Origin: Chthoniobacteraceae bacterium | GTDB lineage: Bacteria; Verrucomicrobiota; Verrucomicrobiia; Chthoniobacterales; Chthoniobacteraceae | Assembly (NCBI GenBank): GCA_947478975.1 | Contig: CANJYI010000029.1 | Coordinates: forward strand, 1 to 13,004 | Length of the DNA stretch: 13,004 nt | Reading direction: 5' to 3' | In this document: in pieces, positions 7,211-13,004 of the stretch | Position numbering within the stretch: position 1 is the stretch's first letter | Layout: each line of letters begins with the position of its first letter | Program-made: the position numbers and the translations under genes | The notes under the pieces: generated by a model | Seen by the model: the letters and a program-made list of their open reading frames with translations, nothing else | What the model was told of the DNA's origin: nothing | Databases searched by the model: none

Positions 7211-7663
7211 CTACTGGAGCTTTGCGCTGACTGCGGCGCTGAGGGAGCGTCCGTCGACCCGGCCCGCTGCCTTTTCGGTGGCCAGTTTCATGACCTGCCC
7301 CATGGCCGCCTTCGAGGTGGCGCCCAATTCGGCAATGGCCGCGGCTACGAGTGCGTCGAGTTCCTCTGGACTCAGGGGCTTGGGCAGATACGCCGCCAAA
7401 AAGGCGAGTTCCTCCCGCTCCTTCTCCGCCAGCTCGGGACGGCCTCCGTTTTGGAAGCCTTCGATGGAATCCTGTCGTTTTTTGGCTTCCTTGCGGAGCA
7501 CTGCCTGTGCGGCGGCCTCGTCCAGATGCACGTCCGCACCCCCCAGTTCGATGGCCGCATTCTTGAGAGCGCTTTTGAGCATGCGCAAAACTCCCAGACG
7601 CATCGCCTGCTTGGCCTTCATCGCCTCTTTAATATCCGCATCAATCCGATCCTGAAAATCCAT
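7211..7663 (-). CDS. yqeY: GatB/YqeY domain protein
   Basis: A 150-residue small, soluble, largely helical protein of the YqeY family, related to the tail domain of the GatB amidotransferase subunit and suspected to act with aminoacyl-tRNA or tRNA-dependent amidation; the exact role is not settled. The family pattern is clear: an N-terminal helix with RIDADIKEAMKAK, then RLGVLRMLKSALKN, a middle KEAKKRQDSIEGFQNGGR and the closing KAAMGQVMKLATEKAAGRVDG. Length matches the family (about 148 residues). The ATG has no evident ribosome binding site. It is the first gene of a minus-strand operon, with ispD starting 12 bases after its stop. Confidence 0.92.
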   Translation of the reverse strand: MDFQDRIDADIKEAMKAKQAMRLGVLRMLKSALKNAAIELGGADVHLDEAAAQAVLRKEAKKRQDSIEGFQNGGRPELAEKEREELAFLAAYLPKPLSPEELDALVAAAIAELGATSKAAMGQVMKLATEKAAGRVDGRSLSAAVSAKLQ

Positions 7664-7696
7664 AGGCCCAGCAAACTACCTGCGCACAGGGCTGGT

Positions 7697-7754
7697 GCAA
7701 ACCATTTGGTTCGCAGCTGGCCGGCGGAATGGATGCCGGTTTGGGGCGGTTTGC
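7697..7754. promoter_or_regulatory. Inverted GCAAACC / GGTTTGC sites between yqeY and trpB
   Basis: Bases 7697-7714 form an imperfect 18-base palindrome around AACCATTTGGTT. A further GGTTTGC at 7748-7754 is the reverse complement of GCAAACC at 7698-7704. The sites lie in the 127-base divergent spacer, the second one ending right before the trpB -35 box, where a regulator could act on one or both operons. This is inferred from symmetry and position. Confidence 0.25.
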
Positions 7755-7755
7755 A

Positions 7756-7785
7756 TTGGCAGGGTGGCTCCTCCTTTCCTACATT
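7756..7785 (+). promoter_or_regulatory. Candidate sigma-70 promoter of trpB, placed for a leaderless mRNA
   Basis: TTGGCA (7756-7761, 5 of 6 to consensus) and TACATT (7780-7785, 4 of 6) are 18 bases apart. The -10 box ends only 5 bases before the trpB ATG, so transcription would start at or next to the start codon. There is no Shine-Dalgarno at a useful distance, which fits a leaderless transcript. Confidence 0.45.
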
Positions 7786-7790
7786 AGGGC

Positions 7791-8987
<1,197 letters not shown>

Positions 8988-9005
8988 CCCTCCGCGCCCA
9001 CTCCC

Positions 9006-9881
9006 ATGCGCAGCATGACAGGCTACGGCCGGGGCGAGGCAGCCGCAGGAGGCTTCCGCTTTGTGGTGGAACTCCAGTCGGTCAACCGCAAGCACCTCGA
9101 CATCGCCCTCAACCTGCCGCGGCCCCTGTACCCGATAGAGGCGCGTATTCGGGAGAAGATCCAGGCCGTGGCGAGCCGGGGACGCATTCAGGCTGCCTGC
9201 ACGGTCCTGCCGGAAGGGGAGGCGGCGGCGGCGGGGGTCATCGACTTGAAGTTGGCGCGGCTTTACGCCGATTCAATGCGCAAGCTCCAACAGGAACTGG
9301 GCCTCGAAGGCGGTCTGAGTCTCGACACCGTGCTGCGCGCCCCGGGCGTTCTCCTCTCCCCGGGGCAGGATATCGACCCGGAAGCAGCCTGGCCCGCGCT
9401 GGAGCGCGCGCTCCAAAACGCCCTCAACGCTCTCATCGAGATGCGCGAAAACGAGGGCGCTGCGCTGGAGCAGGACCTCGCCGCCCGCCTCGCCACGCTC
9501 CGCAAATGCGCGGCCGAAGTGCGCACCCGCGTCCCCGAGATAGCGTCGCTCCACCGAAAGCAACTCCTCGAACGGATTCAGGCCGCGGGAGTGGATCTCG
9601 CCGCTGACCCGGAAAAGCTCCTGCGCGAACTGGCGCTATTTGCGGACCGCTCAGACATCAGCGAAGAGCTCACCCGGCTCGAAAGCCACTTTGCACAGCT
9701 GGAAAAACTGCTGGGCCAGAGCGGTTCGCTGGGGCGCACCCTGGAGTTTCTGACCCAGGAAGTCGCCCGCGAACTCAACACGCTCAGCGTCAAATCCAAC
9801 GACGTGTCGGTTTCGCACTGGGTGGTCAGCGCAAAGACCGAACTCGAAAAAATACGCGAACAGGTCCAAAACATCGAATAG
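9006..9881 (+). CDS. YicC family endoribonuclease
   Basis: A 291-residue protein of the YicC/YloC family, whose E. coli member is an endoribonuclease implicated in small-RNA turnover. The N-terminal YicC domain shows MRSMTGYGRGE and VELQSVNRKHLDI; the C-terminal DUF1732 domain shows EELTRLESHFAQ, GRTLEFLTQEVARELNT and SVKSND. Length matches (about 290). The ATG at 9006 gives the canonical MRSMTGYG start; a Shine-Dalgarno is not visible. It lies 18 bases after trpB and 2 bases before gmk; the yicC-gmk pairing is seen in many bacteria and supports a shared transcript. Confidence 0.94.
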   Translation: MRSMTGYGRGEAAAGGFRFVVELQSVNRKHLDIALNLPRPLYPIEARIREKIQAVASRGRIQAACTVLPEGEAAAAGVIDLKLARLYADSMRKLQQELGLEGGLSLDTVLRAPGVLLSPGQDIDPEAAWPALERALQNALNALIEMRENEGAALEQDLAARLATLRKCAAEVRTRVPEIASLHRKQLLERIQAAGVDLAADPEKLLRELALFADRSDISEELTRLESHFAQLEKLLGQSGSLGRTLEFLTQEVARELNTLSVKSNDVSVSHWVVSAKTELEKIREQVQNIE

Positions 9882-9883
9882 CC

Positions 9884-10525
9884 ATGAGCCCCGCCCCGAG
9901 CCTTCCCTTCCACACCCGCAGGAGCGGCATCCTCTTCCTCATCTCGGCCCCTTCGGGCGCGGGTAAAAGCACGCTGCTCAACGGCATCCGGGGACAGGGC
10001 GACTTTGTGTACTCGGTGTCCTGCACCACGCGAAGCCCGCGGCCCGGCGAACGAAACGGGGTCGACTATCATTTCCTAAGCCGCGAGAAGTTTGAAGAGG
10101 AGATCGCAGCGGGCCACTTTCTGGAATGGGCGGAGGTACACGGAAACTACTACGGCACCCTGAGCAGCAGCGTGAAGGCGCACCTCGCCCGGGGAACCGA
10201 TGTGCTCATCGACGTCGATGTCCAGGGCGCCAGCGCCATCCGGGGCTGCGGCGACGCGGTGATCACCCAGTCGCTGGTGGACGTTTTTCTGGCGCCACCC
10301 AGCATGGAGGTCCTCAACCGGCGCCTCAGCGGCCGGGGCACCGAAAGCCCCGAACAGCTCGCGCTGCGTCTGCACAACGCGGAGCGGGAAATGGAATGCT
10401 GGCGCGACTACGCCTACCTGCTGGTCAGCGGCGAAGCTGCCGAAGACCAGCGCCTTTTCCTAGCCATCATGGCAAGCGAACGAATGCGCAGCATACGGCG
10501 GCTTCCCTCGACTGGCGCCCAATGA
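9884..10525 (+). CDS. gmk: Guanylate kinase
   Basis: A 213-residue kinase converting GMP and ATP to GDP and ADP in the cytoplasm, needed for nucleotide supply. The P-loop is SGAGKST (24-30) with K28. GMP-binding features follow: SCTTRSPRPGERNGVDYHF, then FLEWAEVHGNYYGT, and VLIDVDVQGA. The lid region is RRLSGRGTES. A 13-residue N-terminal extension precedes the usual start of the domain, so a later start cannot be excluded, but the ATG two bases after yicC fits the operon. Its stop overlaps the next ATG (ATGA), which suggests translational coupling to coaC. Confidence 0.96.
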   Translation: MSPAPSLPFHTRRSGILFLISAPSGAGKSTLLNGIRGQGDFVYSVSCTTRSPRPGERNGVDYHFLSREKFEEEIAAGHFLEWAEVHGNYYGTLSSSVKAHLARGTDVLIDVDVQGASAIRGCGDAVITQSLVDVFLAPPSMEVLNRRLSGRGTESPEQLALRLHNAEREMECWRDYAYLLVSGEAAEDQRLFLAIMASERMRSIRRLPSTGAQ

Positions 10526-11094
10526 GCTCGGCCGCGCAAACACCGGTGCTGGTCCTTGGGATCAGCGGTTCCATCGCGGCCTACAAGGCGGCCGACATCG
10601 CCAGCCGGCTGGTGAAGGAGGGCGTCGAGGTGCACGTCGTCATGACCGAGGCGGCGGAGCGCTTTATCACTCCTCTCACCCTCCAGACCCTTTCCCGCAA
10701 CCCGGTCATCCGTGCAGCCGAGGCCACGCAACCCGACTGGAAGCCGGTCCACATCGCGCTGGCCGACCGCGCCACACTCCTTCTGATCGCGCCCGCCACG
10801 GCGGATCTCATCGCGCAGCTGGCCTTGGGCCTCGCCAGCCACCCCCTGACTGAAATCGCCCTCGCCACCCGCGCCCCGCTGCTCATCGCCCCCGCAATGA
10901 ACGGCAACATGTGGCTCCATCCAGCGACACAGCAACACGTTGCCACGCTCAAAACCCGCGGCGCCCGCTTCATCGGCCCGGCCGAAGGCCTGCTTGCCTG
11001 CGGTTACGAAGGGTTGGGCCGCCTCTCCGAACCGCAGGAAATCGTTGAAGCCGCGCTGGCCGCGCTGGCCGCCTCCGCCCCTCCCCGGCCCTGA
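10522..11094 (+). CDS. coaC: Phosphopantothenoylcysteine decarboxylase (stand-alone CoaC)
   Basis: A 190-residue FMN flavoprotein decarboxylating 4'-phosphopantothenoylcysteine to 4'-phosphopantetheine in coenzyme A synthesis. Catalytic residues are clear: H77 in KPVHIALA, N127 in PAMNGNMW, C160 in LLACGYEGLGRLSE, each two positions from E. coli Dfp H75, N125 and C158. The FMN-binding GISGSIAAYKA is at 13-23. Most bacteria fuse this to the synthetase CoaB (about 400 residues); here the protein ends after the CoaC domain and no CoaB follows, so the synthetase must be elsewhere. The frame is open 132 codons upstream inside gmk, but the ATG overlapping the gmk stop gives the family N-terminus. 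Confidence 0.93.
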   Translation: MSSAAQTPVLVLGISGSIAAYKAADIASRLVKEGVEVHVVMTEAAERFITPLTLQTLSRNPVIRAAEATQPDWKPVHIALADRATLLLIAPATADLIAQLALGLASHPLTEIALATRAPLLIAPAMNGNMWLHPATQQHVATLKTRGARFIGPAEGLLACGYEGLGRLSEPQEIVEAALAALAASAPPRP

Positions 11095-11105
11095 GTCGCC
11101 GCCGG

Positions 11106-11132
11106 GTGTGGAGCAAGTTCCACACGCCTTTT
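11106..11132 (+). terminator. Terminator-like hairpin after coaC
   Basis: GTGTGGA (11106-11112) and TCCACAC (11119-11125) pair perfectly around a 6-base loop, followed by GCC and TTTT (11129-11132). This would be a moderate intrinsic terminator of the trpB-coaC run, 12 bases after the coaC stop and 45 bases before the next start codon. Alternatively it attenuates rather than stops reading into the next two genes. Confidence 0.5.
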
Positions 11133-11176
11133 CCGCCGTTCTGTTACACTCTTCCCTTCCATTTTTTTTTGCTCCA

Positions 11177-11950
11177 ATGACCGCCTCTTCCACCCACTCC
11201 GAACCGCATCCGCTTTCCATCGCAGTCGCCGCCGCCCGTTCTGCGGGAGAACTAATCCGCTCCCATTTTGGCAAACCACTCGACGTCGCCGGCATGTACG
11301 CCCACGACATCAAGCTGGACCTGGACGTACAGTCCCAGGAACTCATCACCGAGGCCCTCCTCAACGCTTTCCCAAGCCACGCCATCTACGGGGAGGAAGG
11401 GATCGCCGGCGCCCAAGATAGCGAATGGCAGTGGATCGTGGACCCGATCGACGGAACGGTGAACTTCTTCTACTCCATTCCCCATTTCTGCATCTCCATC
11501 GCACTTCGCCACAAAGAGGAGATCGTGCTGGGCGTCATCTACGATCCGATGCGCGACGAACTCTGGGAGGTTGAACGTGGCGGCATTCCGCTGCTCAACG
11601 GCAAGCCGATCCAGGTCAGCCAGCGCACGCTGCTTTCGGATGCCGTCGTCTCCGTGGGGATGTCCAAATCTCCGGAGATCGCCATTCACGCCACCGCCAT
11701 TCTCGAAAAGTACGTGCGCCGGGCACGCAAGTGCCGCCTCATGGGCAGCGCCGCGCTCGACCTCGCCTACGTCGCCTGCGGGCGCCTCGACGCCTACATT
11801 GAACAGGCCGTCAGCCTCTGGGACGTCGCCGCGGGCAAACTCCTGGTCGAGGCCGCCGGAGGCCGCGCCGACCTGACTCCGCGCCTCGATCACCCGGACA
11901 AAATCAGCGTACGCGCCTGGAACGGAACCATGGACATCTCCGTCGAATGA
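11177..11950 (+). CDS. Inositol monophosphatase family protein (SuhB-like)
   Basis: A 257-residue Mg2+-dependent sugar-phosphate phosphatase of the FIG superfamily. Substrate could be inositol phosphate or a related monophosphate; some family members (SuhB) also act with ribosomal RNA transcription. Metal residues seen: E73/E74 in YGEEG, D89-P-I-D92-G-T, and W215-D216-V-A-A-G. The first motif is unusual: K46 is followed by LDLDVQSQELI where most members have a VTxxD pattern. The frame is open 79 codons further upstream, but that stretch reads across the coaC end and hairpin. The ATG at 11177 starts a normal-length protein. Its leader holds nine T bases and no Shine-Dalgarno. It overlaps ispF by 4 bases. 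Confidence 0.9.
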   Translation: MTASSTHSEPHPLSIAVAAARSAGELIRSHFGKPLDVAGMYAHDIKLDLDVQSQELITEALLNAFPSHAIYGEEGIAGAQDSEWQWIVDPIDGTVNFFYSIPHFCISIALRHKEEIVLGVIYDPMRDELWEVERGGIPLLNGKPIQVSQRTLLSDAVVSVGMSKSPEIAIHATAILEKYVRRARKCRLMGSAALDLAYVACGRLDAYIEQAVSLWDVAAGKLLVEAAGGRADLTPRLDHPDKISVRAWNGTMDISVE

Positions 11951-12468
11951 GCTCCCCGCACTCCCCCGCCATGCTGCCCCTCTCGGGGATCGGCTACGAC
12001 GTGCACGCCTTCATTTCGGGCCGCCCGCTCATTCTGGGCGGCGTGGAGATCCCCTCGGACCGCGGCCTCGACGGCCACTCCGATGCGGACGTGCTCGCCC
12101 ACGCCATCGCCGACGCCGTTCTGGGCGCCATCGGCGAGGTGGACATCGGCCAGCACTTCCCGAACACGGACCCCGCCTATCGCGGGATCAGTTCGCTCGA
12201 ACTCCTGCGGCGGGTGATGTTACTGGTCCACGAAAAAGGCGGCCGGTTGCTCAACATCGACGCCTCCCTGATCGCGGAGGCACCCAAGGTCGGCCCCTAT
12301 GTGGCCGCGATGCGCGAACACCTTGGCGCCGCGCTCGGCCTCCCTCCAGCGCGCGTCGGGGTCAAGGCAACCACCAATGAACGCATGGGTTTTGTGGGCC
12401 GAGGCGAAGGTATCGCGGCCCTCGCCGTCGCCACGGTCCTCATGCCTGACACGCCCACAAGCTCCTAG
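11947..12468 (+). CDS. ispF: 2-C-methyl-D-erythritol 2,4-cyclodiphosphate synthase
   Basis: A 173-residue enzyme converting CDP-ME 2-phosphate to MEcPP with release of CMP, the fifth step of the MEP isoprenoid pathway, as a cytoplasmic trimer. Zinc ligands are D18 and H20 in GYDVHAF and H52 in LAHAIAD, exactly ten residues after E. coli D8, H10 and H42. GHSDADV (43-49), DIGQHFPNTDP and KATTNERMGFVGRGEG complete the signature. Ten extra N-terminal residues suggest an alternative start at the ATG at 11971 (MLPLSGIGYD); the 11947 start is preferred because it overlaps the stop of the upstream gene (ATGA), a coupling arrangement. ispD is in another operon of this window. Confidence 0.95.
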   Translation: MSSPHSPAMLPLSGIGYDVHAFISGRPLILGGVEIPSDRGLDGHSDADVLAHAIADAVLGAIGEVDIGQHFPNTDPAYRGISSLELLRRVMLLVHEKGGRLLNIDASLIAEAPKVGPYVAAMREHLGAALGLPPARVGVKATTNERMGFVGRGEGIAALAVATVLMPDTPTSS

Positions 12469-12523
12469 CGCGTCTTCACCGTGGGAAACCTTCCCCCAAA
12501 CACTCTAAGCAACAGGTGGTTCT

Positions 12524-12596
12524 CCACAGATGTGACAGATTTCACAGATTGGAGAAAACCCCAATACACATCTGTGAAAATCTGCGCCATCTGCGG
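12524..12596. repeat. Intergenic inverted repeat built of ATCTGYG units
   Basis: A left arm (12524-12550) contains three CAGAT units and a right arm (12570-12596) contains three ATCTGYG units about nine bases apart. The arms are reverse complements over 26 bases with four mismatches and one extra A, separated by a loop of about 19 bases. Such CACAGATTT-type intergenic repeats recur in many environmental bacterial genomes, from general recollection. It lies between ispF and cysS and could fold into a long hairpin in RNA, acting as a transcript end or stabiliser. Confidence 0.6.
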
Positions 12597-12644
12597 ATAG
12601 AGCTCTGAGTAAACGCCACTCCTCCTGCAAGCCCGCTGAAAGCC

Positions 12645-13004
12645 ATGCCAGTTTCCCTGTTCAACACCGCCTCCCGAACCGCCGAGCCCTTCCTCCCTCT
12701 GGACCCCGCAGGGCGTCTGGTGAAAATGTACACCTGCGGTCCGACGGTGTATAACTACGCGCACATCGGCAACTTCCGCGCCTACATTTTCGAGGACCTG
12801 CTCCAGCGCCACCTCGAGGCGCGCGGCTTTCACGTCGAGCGGGTGATGAACCTCACCGACGTGGACGACAAAACCATCGCGGGCTGCCGCAAGGCCGGCG
12901 TCCCCCTCGCGGAGTTCACCTCGCAATTCAAAGCCGCGTTCTTTCAAGACCTGGCCGCGCTCCGGATCAAGCCGGCGGACCATTATCCCGCCGCCACCGC
13001 CCCC
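12645..13004 (+). CDS. cysS: Cysteinyl-tRNA synthetase, N-terminal part (runs off the window)
   Basis: The first 120 codons of a class I aminoacyl-tRNA synthetase that charges tRNA-Cys with cysteine. MYTCGPTVYNYAHIGNFRAY contains the zinc ligand C31 and the HIGN form (40-43) of the HIGH signature; VMNLTDVDDKTI follows, as in CysRS. The frame is open to the right edge, so the KMSKS motif and anticodon-binding domain lie outside. The ATG at 12645 gives the usual short lead (MPVSLFNT) before the catalytic core; a weak GAAAG lies just before it. It is 176 bases downstream of ispF, so it may have its own promoter; ispF-cysS proximity is seen in other bacteria too. Confidence 0.96.
   Translation, partial: MPVSLFNTASRTAEPFLPLDPAGRLVKMYTCGPTVYNYAHIGNFRAYIFEDLLQRHLEARGFHVERVMNLTDVDDKTIAGCRKAGVPLAEFTSQFKAAFFQDLAALRIKPADHYPAATAP

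Noticed and set aside
10126..10521. N-terminal extension of coaC inside gmk
   Set aside because: The residues are out-of-frame gmk sequence; the ATGA overlap gives the proper CoaC start.
10940..11176. 79-codon extension of the inositol monophosphatase
   Set aside because: It would read through the coaC end and the hairpin leader, giving Pro/Arg-rich sequence without family similarity.
12483..12495. GGGAA/TTCCC hairpin after ispF as a terminator
   Set aside because: Only five base pairs, a 3-base loop and no T-run; too weak to list.

Overview
This is a GC-rich stretch of bacterial chromosome, made mostly of housekeeping genes with one accessory patch on the left. The mix fits a Verrucomicrobiota-type bacterium (possibly Opitutales-like): a secreted formylglycine sulfatase, few recognisable Shine-Dalgarno sequences, an intergenic repeat built from ATCTGYG units, and a dense trpB-yicC-gmk-coaC / suhB-ispF-cysS run. 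That assignment is inference from gene content. No marker gene for taxonomy is present.

Left part (1-2545): possibly the last codons of an unknown gene, then a spacer, then a complete exported sulfatase on the minus strand. Upstream of it is a 370-base stretch without a convincing gene, and then a fragment of a second, different sulfatase on the plus strand. The fragment has lost its signal peptide and everything after the active-site motif, and the motif itself reads CSPSQ instead of CxPxR. It abuts the 3' end of selO and looks like a remnant.

Middle part (2543-7663): selO (protein AMPylase, minus) is divergent from a periplasmic D,D-carboxypeptidase-type penicillin-binding protein (plus). 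The latter converges on a minus-strand operon whose order of transcription is yqeY, ispD, M16 zinc peptidase, with gaps of only 12 and 2 bases.

Right part (7791-13004): a plus-strand cluster. trpB is preceded by a good promoter placed so that its mRNA may be leaderless. yicC, gmk and coaC follow with 18 and 2 base gaps and a 4-base overlap, so RNA decay, guanylate synthesis and CoA synthesis may be co-expressed. A terminator-like hairpin and a T-rich leader separate coaC from an inositol-monophosphatase-family gene, which overlaps ispF by 4 bases. A spacer carrying an inverted repeat leads to cysS, which runs off the right edge. ispD and ispF, two steps of the MEP isoprenoid pathway, are both here but in separate, oppositely oriented transcription units.

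I found no CRISPR array, transposase, phage gene, toxin or defence gene. I do not see a new multi-gene system. The points worth a second look are small: the broken sulfatase, the repeats, the leaderless promoter, and the ispD-peptidase coupling.
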